A stretch of DNA of 64,000 bases from Lichenihabitans sp033947565 (GTDB lineage: Bacteria > Pseudomonadota > Alphaproteobacteria > Rhizobiales > Beijerinckiaceae): contig NZ_JARPVX010000007.1 of NCBI RefSeq assembly GCF_033947565.1, positions 1 through 64,000 of the forward strand, given 5' to 3'. A program made the position numbers and the translations under genes. Under the pieces are notes generated by a model, which made no database searches, had not been told where the DNA came from, and saw nothing but the letters and a program-made list of their open reading frames with translations. Every line of letters begins with the position of its first letter. Position 1 is the first letter of the stretch. Positions 49,074 to 56,821 of this stretch are shown piece after piece.

Positions 49074-49240
49074 TAGACGCCGAACACGTTTGTAAGCGGG
49101 TTGAGCACAGCGCGGCGCAGGCTTCCGCCCCGCAGCAGGTCGGAGGCCGACGTCGCAGCAGATGTCTCGTACGAACAGGATGAGCGTGAAGGTCGCCTGG
49201 TTCAGCCGGCCGTTGCGTAGGTAGTGGACAGGCCCGCAGG
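49074..49240 (-). pseudogene. Decayed second copy of the HhH-GPD-like gene
   Basis: Two fragments align with the gene at 26519-27507: LRNGRLNQATFTLILFVRDIC against LRNVRLNQAAYALFLFVRDIC, and GGSLRRAVLNPLTNVFGV against GPDLRHAVLASLTNVFGI. They are in different frames and the part between them is deleted; a stop follows at 49074. A remnant of an older insertion or duplication. Confidence 0.65.
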
Positions 49241-49299
49241 TGGGACGGCTCGGCGCAGGATGGCGGCTGAAACCGGTGGCGGAAGGGAGGTGGTGCGGT

Positions 49300-49480
49300 T
49301 TTTAACCTCCGGTAGGAGCTTCGAAGTCGCTAGGGCCGCGCCGAGGCGCTTGATCTCGTCCCTGCTTAAGTAGCGCTCGCGCCGGTCCTCGCGAACTTCT
49401 CTATGCAACGTACTGGGTTGTCGTGCTTAGGCACGAAGTCGCGCTTCTCCGCCAAGGCGTATAGGAACCGCCGTCACACC
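49300..49480 (-). pseudogene. Fragment of a phage-type tyrosine integrase
   Basis: In two frames the DNA reads ALAEKRDFVPKHDNPVRCIEKF and then EDRRERYLSRDEIKRLGAALA, the usual join between the core-binding and catalytic domains of phage integrases (DNP-x-R-x-I-E-x-F, then RRERFLSxxExxRLGxAL). A frameshift lies between them and the catalytic domain is gone. With the neighbouring fragment it marks the scar of a lost mobile element between two transport operons. Confidence 0.65.
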
Positions 49481-49485
49481 CAAGC

Positions 49486-50328
49486 TCAGTGGGCGGCCTG
49501 GTTCTTGGCTCGGGCCACGATCTGGGTGGGGTTGACGAAGCGTAGGGCCAGAAGGAGCCACACCAGGGTGGTCACCATATAGACGACGGCCATGACGTCG
49601 ACCTCCTGGCCGGCACGGACGCCGGACGCGAAGACCGCGTAGTAAAGCGCCACCACCAGGGTCTGGCTGTCGGCTCCGGCCGTCAGGAAGGTGAGCTCGA
49701 ACATGGCGATCGTCCGCACGAGCACGAGCAGCAGCGCCGCCAGAATGCCGGGCAGCAGCAAAGGCAGTAGCACGCGGCCGAACAATTGCGGCGTGCGGGC
49801 GCCGAACACCCGCGCGGCCGCCTCGACGCGGGGATCGATCTGCTCGATGAAGGGGATCATCACCAGCACCACGAAGGGGATGGCGGGCACGAGATTGGCC
49901 AGCACCACGCCCGTGAGCGTGCCGCCGAGGCCGACCCGGTACAGCAGCGTCGCCATCGGGATGCCATAGGTCATCGGCGGCACGAGCAGCGGCAGCAGGA
50001 ACACGAGGGTCATGGCCCGCTTGCCGGGAAAGTCGCGCCGCGCAAGCGCATAGGCGGCCGTGACCCCGAGCAGGCCCGACAGGGCCACGACGGCCGCGAC
50101 CGCCTCGAAGGTGACGATCAGCACGTCGGTCAACTGGAACTCGTCCCAGGCGTCCCGGTACCAGTGGGTCGTGAAGCCAGCCGGCAGCCAGGTGCCGAGC
50201 CATCGGGTCGCGACCGAGTCGACCATCACGGTCGCGATCACGGCCAGGAGGTTCAAAACGAAGAGCAGCACCACGGCCCAGACGGCCGTGGTCCAGAGCT
50301 TCGAAGCAAGGCTGTGGTCGCGGATCAT
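49486..50328 (-). CDS. ABC transporter permease (PotC-like)
   Basis: 280 aa, six membrane segments. The EAA loop region is EAAARVFGARTPQLFGRVLLPLLLPGI, the PotC/CysW type. It overlaps the PotB-like gene by 4 bp. With the following ATPase, binding protein and uxaC genes it forms one leftward operon, so the substrate is more likely a sugar acid than a polyamine. Confidence 0.92.
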   Translation of the reverse strand: MIRDHSLASKLWTTAVWAVVLLFVLNLLAVIATVMVDSVATRWLGTWLPAGFTTHWYRDAWDEFQLTDVLIVTFEAVAAVVALSGLLGVTAAYALARRDFPGKRAMTLVFLLPLLVPPMTYGIPMATLLYRVGLGGTLTGVVLANLVPAIPFVVLVMIPFIEQIDPRVEAAARVFGARTPQLFGRVLLPLLLPGILAALLLVLVRTIAMFELTFLTAGADSQTLVVALYYAVFASGVRAGQEVDVMAVVYMVTTLVWLLLALRFVNPTQIVARAKNQAAH

Positions 50329-51239
50329 CCCTTCGTGCCTCCGACCGGACCACGGTAGAACAACGAGCGGGCGCCGAGCACAGCCAGCACGACAGCCAGC
50401 TGCACCCCGCCCATGATCATCGCGATGGCCGAGCCGAGCGAGGCGTCATATTGCTCGAAGGCCGCCTGATAGGCCGCGATCGAGATCACATGCGTGCTGC
50501 CGGCCGGGGCGCCGAGCAGCACCGCGGAGGGATAAACCGCAAAGGCCTGCACGAAGCTCAAGCAGAACGTCACGGCGAGCCCCGGTACGAGCAGCGGCAG
50601 GTATACGTGGGCAAAGCGCGCCGCAGGTCCCGCCCCGAGGGTCGCGGCGGCCTGTTCGAGCGCCGGATCGATGCCGCTGACGTAGGACAAGGTGAGCAGA
50701 AACGTGAACGGGAAGCCGGTGATGACCAGCGACGCGAAGACGCCCCAGAAATTATTGGTGAGCTTGAGCGGTGTTGCGATGAGGTGCAGCGCCATCAGCA
50801 CGCGGTTGAACCAGCCTTGCGGGCCGAGATAGGTCAGCAGGCCTTGCGCGATCAACACCGTGCCGAGCGTCACGGGCAGCACCAGGATCGTGGTGAGCAG
50901 GCGTTGGCGGCTCATCAACCGGACCCGGAAGGCGATCGGCAAGGCGAGCAGCAGATCGAGCAGCGTGGTGGGCACCGCGAGCGCAAGCGTGTTGCCGATG
51001 GTTTCGCGCAGGAACGGGTCGGCGAAGAACCTTCGGTAATTGGCGTAGAAGGGGCCGACCTTCGGTGCGAGCGACACCGCGACGCCATAGGCGAAGGGAT
51101 AGACAAACAACGCCAGCAAGGCCGCCAGCGCGGGCAGCACCATCAGCGTCACCCCGTCGATGCCGCGGGCCGCGAGCCTGAGGCGAAGCGGAACGCGGGG
51201 GTGGGGGCGCGCCCTCGCCGCCGGGGTCGCGGCCGTCAC
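50325..51239 (-). CDS. ABC transporter permease (PotB-like)
   Basis: 304 aa with six membrane segments. Cytoplasmic Arg-rich N-terminus, then GIDGVTLMVLPALAALLALFVYPFAYG; EAA loop EQAAATLGAGPAARFAHVYLPLLVPG. Starts 4 bp inside the ATPase gene's end. Partner of the PotC-like permease. Confidence 0.92.
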   Translation of the reverse strand: MTAATPAARARPHPRVPLRLRLAARGIDGVTLMVLPALAALLALFVYPFAYGVAVSLAPKVGPFYANYRRFFADPFLRETIGNTLALAVPTTLLDLLLALPIAFRVRLMSRQRLLTTILVLPVTLGTVLIAQGLLTYLGPQGWFNRVLMALHLIATPLKLTNNFWGVFASLVITGFPFTFLLTLSYVSGIDPALEQAAATLGAGPAARFAHVYLPLLVPGLAVTFCLSFVQAFAVYPSAVLLGAPAGSTHVISIAAYQAAFEQYDASLGSAIAMIMGGVQLAVVLAVLGARSLFYRGPVGGTKG

Positions 51240-52342
51240 CGGTCGGCCTCCGGATACAGCAGGATCTGCTCGGGCCGCGCCGCGACCGTGATGCGGTCGC
51301 CCGCGTGGATCGCCCGCTCGCTGCGGAAGAACAACTCCGTGCCGCCGGCCGCTTCGGCGGCGCCAAAGAAGGCGCGGCCGCGATATTCGCCGATCTTCAC
51401 GGTCGCGGGAAGGCCGACCGGGCCCGCCACGAGGTCCTCCGGCCGGATCATCAGGGTCACGGCTTCGCCGTCCTGCGGCGTCGCCATGCCGGGCCGCAGC
51501 GCCACCCCCACGGCGATGCCGCAGGTGTCCACCGTGACCCGCTTGCCGTCCGTGCCGCGCACATGGCCCTTCAGGCGGGTGCGGAACCCCATGAACTCGG
51601 CCACGTCGGCATGGGCCGGCCGCTCGTAGAGCTCTTCGGGCGTGCCGGTCTGCCGGATGAGCCCGTCGCGCATCACCACGATGCGGTCGGCCATCGACAG
51701 GGCCTCGTCCTGGTCATGCGTCACGTAGATCGTGGTCGAGCCGATGGTCTCGTGGATGCGGCGGATCTCGGCCCGCATCTCGAGCCGCAGCTTGGCATCG
51801 AGGTTCGACAAGGGCTCGTCCATCAGCACGACGGGCGGGCGGATCGCGATCGCGCGGGCGATGGCGACGCGCTGTTGCTGGCCCCCCGACATCTGCCCGG
51901 GCAGCTTGTCGGCCTGGGCCGTGAGCCGCACCAGTTTCAGCGCCTCCTCGATCCGCGCTTCGGCCTCGCGCCGGGGCATCTTCTGCATCGCAAGCCCGAA
52001 GCCGACGTTGCGGCGCGCCGTCATGTGGGGGAACAGCGCATAACTCTGGAACACCATGCCGAAGCCCCGCGCTTCGGGCGGCAGGGGATCGATCCGGCGC
52101 TCGCCGAGCATGATCGATCCGTCGCTCAGGGCCGTGAGGCCCGCGATGCAATTCAGAGCCGTTGTCTTGCCGCAGCCCGACGGGCCGAGCAGCGCCACGA
52201 ACTCGCCGGGTTCGATCGTCAGGTCGAGGCCCTTCAGGGCCGCGAAGCTGCCGAAATCGCGCCGGAGCCCCCGCATGACGAGTGTCGCGCCGCGGGGCGC
52301 GGGTCGGGTCGACGGGGATGCGGCTGTCGGCATCGCGCTCAT
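51236..52342 (-). CDS. ABC transporter ATP-binding protein (PotA-like)
   Basis: 368 aa from ATG 52342, overlapping the binding-protein stop. Walker A GPSGCGKT, GMVFQSYALFPHMTARRNV, signature GQMSGGQQQRVAIARAI, Walker B VVLMDEPLSNLDAK, H-loop VTHDQDEAL. The C-terminal 110 residues form a TOBE-type regulatory domain (VTLMIRPEDL, then RSERAIHAGDRITVAARPEQI). Confidence 0.94.
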   Translation of the reverse strand: MSAMPTAASPSTRPAPRGATLVMRGLRRDFGSFAALKGLDLTIEPGEFVALLGPSGCGKTTALNCIAGLTALSDGSIMLGERRIDPLPPEARGFGMVFQSYALFPHMTARRNVGFGLAMQKMPRREAEARIEEALKLVRLTAQADKLPGQMSGGQQQRVAIARAIAIRPPVVLMDEPLSNLDAKLRLEMRAEIRRIHETIGSTTIYVTHDQDEALSMADRIVVMRDGLIRQTGTPEELYERPAHADVAEFMGFRTRLKGHVRGTDGKRVTVDTCGIAVGVALRPGMATPQDGEAVTLMIRPEDLVAGPVGLPATVKIGEYRGRAFFGAAEAAGGTELFFRSERAIHAGDRITVAARPEQILLYPEADR

Positions 52343-53508
52343 CCCTTGCCGGCCCCGATCCGCTGGTCCCACAGCGCAAAGGCCTTGACCATGCTGCCTG
52401 CGGTGAGCGGCACCTCGAGCGGGTGATAGGCGATCAACTGGTCATAGTCCGGTCGGCCGAATTCCTTCAGCGCGGTTTGCGACTCTTCCGGCGCCATGTC
52501 GAGCGTCACGCCCTTCACGGCGGGGCCGGGATAGAAATAACCCTGGTCATAGGCATAGGCCTGCTGCTTGGGCTCTAGCATGAAGGCCATGAGGTCGAGC
52601 AGCACGGCAAGCTTGTCGTCGCCGACCCCCTTCGGCACCACCATATATTGGGCATCCGTGACCCAGTGGAATCCGTCGAGGGCGCCGACCGCGGCCTCCT
52701 TCGGCACGATGCCGAGCACCCGCGGGTTGATGTCCCAGCCGGTGGTCGAGACGATGATGTCGCGCGTGCCTTCGCCCAGTTCCTTCATGGTCTGCGAGGT
52801 GCCGCCCGGATAATATTCGACGTTCTCGCCAAGTGCCTTCAGGTAGTCCCAGGTCTTGCTCCAGCCGTGTTCGGGATCGTGTGGATCGCTGTCGCCGAGG
52901 ATGTAGGGCAGCCCCATCAGCCAGGTGCGGCCGGGGCCGGAGTTGGACGGCCGGGCGTAGCTGAACTTGTTCTTGTTCTGCTTGGTCCAGTCGAGCAGGT
53001 CGGCCGCGGTCTTCGGCATCTGCTTGACGCGCGCCGGCATGTATTCGAGCAACGGGCCCGAGGGGTAGTAGCTGACCACGAGGCCATGGTCGGCCGCGAT
53101 GGCCTGCATCTTATAGGCCTGCGGCAGGTACAGGTCGGCCAGGTTCGGCAGATCGGCGAGATAGGGCTTGAGATCGAGCCAGATGCCCTGGTCGAGCCCG
53201 GCCGACAGCGCATCCGTGCCGGTCAGCACCAGGTCGATGTCGACCCGGCCCGCCTCCTGTTGGGCCTTGATCTTGGCTGGCAGCTCGGGGGCCGGCGCCT
53301 TGGTGAAGGCGAAGCGCGACACCGCCCGCGGCTTGGCCCGGCGATAGCCCTCGATGGCCTTCTGGGTCAGCGCCAGATTGCCCGCCACATCGGCGATCGT
53401 CAGCGTCACGGCATGGTTCGGCAGGGGCGGCAAGGCGGCCCAGGCGCGGCCCGGAACTAGGCCCGCGACAGTGAGGCCGCCGAGAAACTGCCGGCGATCG
53501 ATGGTCAT
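52339..53508 (-). CDS. ABC transporter substrate-binding protein (PotD-like)
   Basis: 389 aa. The signal is twin-arginine-like: MTIDRRQFLGGLTVAGLVPGRAWA, so export may be by Tat. The mature part is a type II solute-binding fold (VDIDLVLTGTDALSAGLDQGIWLDLKPYLADL, then RPSNSGPGRTWLMGLPYILGDSD). Between uxaC and the ATPase gene of one operon, 64 bp after the uxaC stop, so a uronate or related acid is the likely ligand. Confidence 0.9.
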   Translation of the reverse strand: MTIDRRQFLGGLTVAGLVPGRAWAALPPLPNHAVTLTIADVAGNLALTQKAIEGYRRAKPRAVSRFAFTKAPAPELPAKIKAQQEAGRVDIDLVLTGTDALSAGLDQGIWLDLKPYLADLPNLADLYLPQAYKMQAIAADHGLVVSYYPSGPLLEYMPARVKQMPKTAADLLDWTKQNKNKFSYARPSNSGPGRTWLMGLPYILGDSDPHDPEHGWSKTWDYLKALGENVEYYPGGTSQTMKELGEGTRDIIVSTTGWDINPRVLGIVPKEAAVGALDGFHWVTDAQYMVVPKGVGDDKLAVLLDLMAFMLEPKQQAYAYDQGYFYPGPAVKGVTLDMAPEESQTALKEFGRPDYDQLIAYHPLEVPLTAGSMVKAFALWDQRIGAGKG

Positions 53509-53572
53509 GGTGTTGCCTCCAGGTTCGCCCTCGTGGCGGGGCGTTGGTGGGCCGTTCAGCCGGCTGTCGGGT

Positions 53573-54973
53573 TCAAAGCTTGTAGGCGCGTTTGGCGAGC
53601 CGATAGGCGAGGTCCTGCGCGAGATCGGCGGCTTCGTCCTCATCGAGGCGGTGGTCGGCCACGAGGCCGGCAAGGTAGGCGCAATCCACCCGCCGCGCCA
53701 TGTCGTGCCGCGCCGGGATCGACAGATAGGCGCGGGTGTCGTCGTTGAACCCGACCGTGTTGGCGAAGCCCGCCGTCTCGGTCGTGCCTTCGCGGAAGCG
53801 CCGCATGCCTTCGGGGCTGTCGAAGAACCACCAGGGGGGCCCGAGCCGCAGCGCCGGATAATGGCCCGCCAGGGGGGCCAGTTCGCGGCCGTATCGCGCT
53901 TCGTCGAGCGTGAACAGGATCAGGGTCAGGCGCGGATCGTTCCCCATGGCATCGAGCAGCGGCTTCAGCGCATGGACGTAATCGGTCGGTTGCGGGATGT
54001 CGGCGCCCACATCGGTGCCGAAGCGGGCCCACAGGGTCGGGTTGTGGTTGCGCACCGAGCCGGGGTGGATCTGCATCACCAAACCGTCGTCCACGCTCAT
54101 GCGTGCGAATTCGGTGAGCATCTGGGCGCGAAACAGTTCCGCATCGGCGGCCGAGGGCGTGTCGCGCGTCACGCGCTCGAACAGGGCCTTGGCCTCGGCC
54201 TCGGGCAGGTCGGCCGTTCGCGCCGTCGGGTGGCCATGGTCGGTCGCGGTTGCGCCGAGGGCGCGGAAGACGGCGCGGCGCGCCCGATGGGCCGCAAGAT
54301 AACCGGCCCAGCCCATCGGTTCGTTGGCCAGCGCGAGAAGGCGCTCGACATGGCCTTTGAAGCCGTCGCGCTCGGGATCGACGGTGAAGTCCGGGCGATA
54401 AGTCGGCAGCACCCGGCCGGTCCAGCCCGAGTCGCGCAGCGCCCGATGGTGACGGAGGTCGTCGAGGGCGCCGTCCGTCGTGGCGATGGCCTCGATATTG
54501 AACCGCTCATAAAGCGCCCGCGGGCGCAGTTCGGGCCGCGGCAGGGCGTCCGCGAGGGTGTCATAGAGCCGGTCGGCATTGGCCTCGCTGAGCCGCTCCT
54601 TGATGCCGAAGACCTGCTCGAGCGCGTGCTCGAACCAGAGCCGTGTCGGCGTGCCGCGGAACAGCGGAAAGTGCTTGGCGAACAGCCGCCAGATCGCCCG
54701 GCCATCGGTTTCGACCGGGCCGCCATCCCGCCGCGGGACCCCGAGCGCTTCCAGCGGCACACCCTGCGAATACAGCATGCGCGTGACGTAATGGTCCGGT
54801 TTGACGAACAGGTCGGCCGGATCCGGAAAGGGCGCATCCTCGGCATACCACCGCGGATCCGTATGGCCGTGCGGCGACAGGATCGGCAGGGCCGCGACCT
54901 CTGCGTAAAGCCGCCGCGCGATGGCGCGCGCTTCGGGTTCGATCGGCAACAGCCTGTCGGGATGGAGCGGCAC
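53573..54973 (-). CDS. uxaC: Glucuronate/galacturonate isomerase
   Basis: 466 aa from a GTG at 54973 with AGAGG 6 bp upstream; this gives the usual start PLHPDRLLPIEPEARAIARRLYAEV and the normal family length of about 470. The family motif SPHGHTDPRWYAED (metal-binding histidines) stands near residue 30, with LWFEHALEQVFGI, HPGSVRNHN and GFNDDTRAYLSIPARHD further on. It converts D-glucuronate to D-fructuronate or D-galacturonate to D-tagaturonate. It heads the operon with the ABC transporter and is divergent from a GntR regulator. Confidence 0.93.
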   Translation of the reverse strand: MPLHPDRLLPIEPEARAIARRLYAEVAALPILSPHGHTDPRWYAEDAPFPDPADLFVKPDHYVTRMLYSQGVPLEALGVPRRDGGPVETDGRAIWRLFAKHFPLFRGTPTRLWFEHALEQVFGIKERLSEANADRLYDTLADALPRPELRPRALYERFNIEAIATTDGALDDLRHHRALRDSGWTGRVLPTYRPDFTVDPERDGFKGHVERLLALANEPMGWAGYLAAHRARRAVFRALGATATDHGHPTARTADLPEAEAKALFERVTRDTPSAADAELFRAQMLTEFARMSVDDGLVMQIHPGSVRNHNPTLWARFGTDVGADIPQPTDYVHALKPLLDAMGNDPRLTLILFTLDEARYGRELAPLAGHYPALRLGPPWWFFDSPEGMRRFREGTTETAGFANTVGFNDDTRAYLSIPARHDMARRVDCAYLAGLVADHRLDEDEAADLAQDLAYRLAKRAYKL

Positions 54974-55022
54974 GGCAGCCTCTGGTCGACCTCCGGACCC
55001 CACGCCGGTTGCATGAGGGTAG

Positions 55023-55046
55023 GATTGATATATTAGTATGTCAATC
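55023..55046. promoter_or_regulatory. Palindromic operator between uxaC and gntR
   Basis: A 24-bp inverted repeat with half-sites GATTGATATATT and GATTGACATACT (second read on the other strand; 10 of 12 identical). It ends 1 bp before the GntR ATG and lies about 50 bp upstream of the uxaC start, so one bound dimer could repress both. The TTGATATA core resembles operators of UxuR/ExuR-type GntR regulators. Confidence 0.7.
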
Positions 55047-55047
55047 G

Positions 55048-55770
55048 ATGGACCTTCCGACCGATCCGATCCGCGACACGCGCCAGCTTCCCGCCGATCA
55101 TCGGGTCCGACGGCCCGTGCGCGGCACGACGGCCGCTGCCGTCGCGGCATCCTTGCGCGATCAGATCGTCGGCATGGATCTGCTGCCGGGCACGTCGCTG
55201 AACGATCGGCAGCTCGGTGAGCGCTTCGGCGTCAGCCGCACGCCCATTCGCGAAGCCCTGCTGCGCCTTGCGGACGAGGGTCTCGTCGAGATCTTCCCGC
55301 AATCGGGCACCATCGTGTCCCGGATACCGGTCGGCGCCATTCCCGAGGCGCTCGCGATCCGCCAAGCCCTGGAAGCCGTTTCGGTGGAGGGCTCGGCCGC
55401 CCGCCGGGCGGTGGACGGCCTCGACGCCGCGTTGGGTCTGCAACGGGGCATGGCGGCCCGGAACGAGCTTCGGGGGTTCCATGAGGCTGACGAGGCGTTC
55501 CATGAAGCGCTGGCCGCGGGAAGTGGCTATCCGGGCGTTTGGCGGCTCCTCCGCTCGGCAAAGGTGCAGATCGATCGGGCGCGCCGGCTGACCTTGCCGG
55601 CACCCGGCCGGATGGATCAGGTGATCGCCGAGCATCAACGGATCCGAGACGCGTGCGCCCAAGGCGACAGTGCGGCGGCCCGGCTGGCCATGCGCGATCA
55701 CCTCAGCATCGTGATCCCCGATGTCACGGCCTTGCGCCAGCGCTTTCCTGCTTACTTCATCGACGCGTAG
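55048..55770 (+). CDS. FadR-subfamily GntR transcriptional regulator
   Basis: 240 aa from ATG 55048. Winged helix at residues 28-95 (AVAASLRDQIVGMDLLPGTSLNDRQLGERFGVSRTPIREALLRLADEGLVEIFPQSGTIVS) and the all-helical FCD domain after 100, with metal-ligand-type residues in FHEADEAFHEALA and VIAEHQRI. Divergent from uxaC with the palindrome between them; it probably represses the uronate operon until a uronate or isomerase product binds. Confidence 0.92.
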   Translation: MDLPTDPIRDTRQLPADHRVRRPVRGTTAAAVAASLRDQIVGMDLLPGTSLNDRQLGERFGVSRTPIREALLRLADEGLVEIFPQSGTIVSRIPVGAIPEALAIRQALEAVSVEGSAARRAVDGLDAALGLQRGMAARNELRGFHEADEAFHEALAAGSGYPGVWRLLRSAKVQIDRARRLTLPAPGRMDQVIAEHQRIRDACAQGDSAAARLAMRDHLSIVIPDVTALRQRFPAYFIDA

Positions 55771-55955
55771 AGTTCAGCCATGGGCAACGATAGGTCTTCC
55801 ATGTCGACCAAGCCAGCATAGTCATTCTGGTGCCGGTCCCAGCACAGAGCTCACATCGGTGCTGCGTCTGACCGAACATCCTTGAGGAACCTGCTTCAGG
55901 TTAAGGCGTGCCAATATCGCCTGTGAATACCTTGGCTTGTAAGCTGGAGGCGGGA

Positions 55956-56162
55956 ATGAAGCTCACGGAACGGCAAGGGTGGTTGCTTAAGCACCTCGAC
56001 AACATCGTCTACCGTCAGAAAGTAAGCGGGATGCACGGGTTCTTCCTGAACAAGGAGGAGTGCACGGTGACGGTAAATTCCCTGATCGTGAAGGGTTTGG
56101 TCAGGGCGGACAGCGGGAGAACGCAGCTTAAGCGGACAGAGCTCGCGCTGGACATGCGCTGA
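55956..56162 (+). CDS. Small hypothetical protein
   Basis: 68 aa from ATG 55956, preceded by GGAGGCGGGA. The sequence KLTERQGWLLKHLDNIVYRQK, then VTVNSLIVKGLVRADSGRTQLKRTELALDMR, has a winged-helix rhythm and may be a small DNA-binding or MarR-like half-domain. It ends 1 bp before the receiver-domain gene, implying joint translation. Not recognised. Confidence 0.65.
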   Translation: MKLTERQGWLLKHLDNIVYRQKVSGMHGFFLNKEECTVTVNSLIVKGLVRADSGRTQLKRTELALDMR

Positions 56163-56163
56163 G

Positions 56164-56532
56164 ATGCAATCACTCTGGGGTCGTCGCATCCTTGTGTTAG
56201 AGGATGAGTACTTTCTTGCCGAAGAGTTGGAACGCGTTCTCGACGCAGAGGGCGCGGTGGTTATTGGTCCCTGCTCTGCCATGGCCCAGGTTGAAATCGT
56301 GCCCTTGGTTGAAATCGACGGCGCCGTTCTGAATGTCCGCGTTCGAGATGGCGTGAGCTATAGGTTTGCGCAGAAGCTGCGAGAACGCGGCATCCCGTTC
56401 GTGTTCGCCTCAGGTCAGAACCGCTTGTCAGAACCCCCGGAATGGCACGACAGCGAATGGGTCGCAAAGCCCTATGAGGCTGGCAACATCATAGCGGCGC
56501 TGCATCGTGTTCTGGGCGTGATCAGCGGATAG
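56164..56532 (+). CDS. Degenerate response-regulator receiver domain (phospho-acceptor lost)
   Basis: 122 aa. Receiver fold with the first acidic patch (RILVLEDEYFLAEELERVL) and switch-side residues (VFASGQNR, then WVAKPYEAGNI with the conserved Lys-Pro). At the phosphorylation site the normal AVLDVxLxxG reads AVLNVRVRDG, so Asp is replaced by Asn. It may work without phosphate as a protein-binding module. There is no output domain. Confidence 0.82.
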   Translation: MQSLWGRRILVLEDEYFLAEELERVLDAEGAVVIGPCSAMAQVEIVPLVEIDGAVLNVRVRDGVSYRFAQKLRERGIPFVFASGQNRLSEPPEWHDSEWVAKPYEAGNIIAALHRVLGVISG

Positions 56533-56821
56533 ACCGACGAGCCGGCCGTTCGGGCCTTGGGTCTGTCATGAACTGGTGCGGATGCACGCTTCGGGTTGCG
56601 GAGATGGTTCGCAAGCTAGGTCCGAGTTCGTGCGGCAGCGTGTCGGCCCGTTTCTCATGCAGAAAGCAAAAGCGCGCCCGCTCCATCGTAAGTATCAACA
56701 GCATGACACGGGCTCTCGGGGGGATTTGGCCGGACGGTTGAGGATTGCGGTCCGCACCCTGGCTGCCTGGCGGTGAACCCGAACGTCGGTCTGCGACTTG
56801 TCGGCGTGACAAGGACCGATC

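Noticed and set aside
53354..55036. Plus-strand frame of about 560 codons opposite uxaC
   Set aside because: Shadow of uxaC and the binding-protein gene, with no motif or start site.
54974..55150. Longer uxaC start upstream of GTG 54973
   Set aside because: It would overlap the operator and the divergent GntR gene and lacks a ribosome site. GTG 54973 gives the family-typical N-terminus and follows AGAGG.
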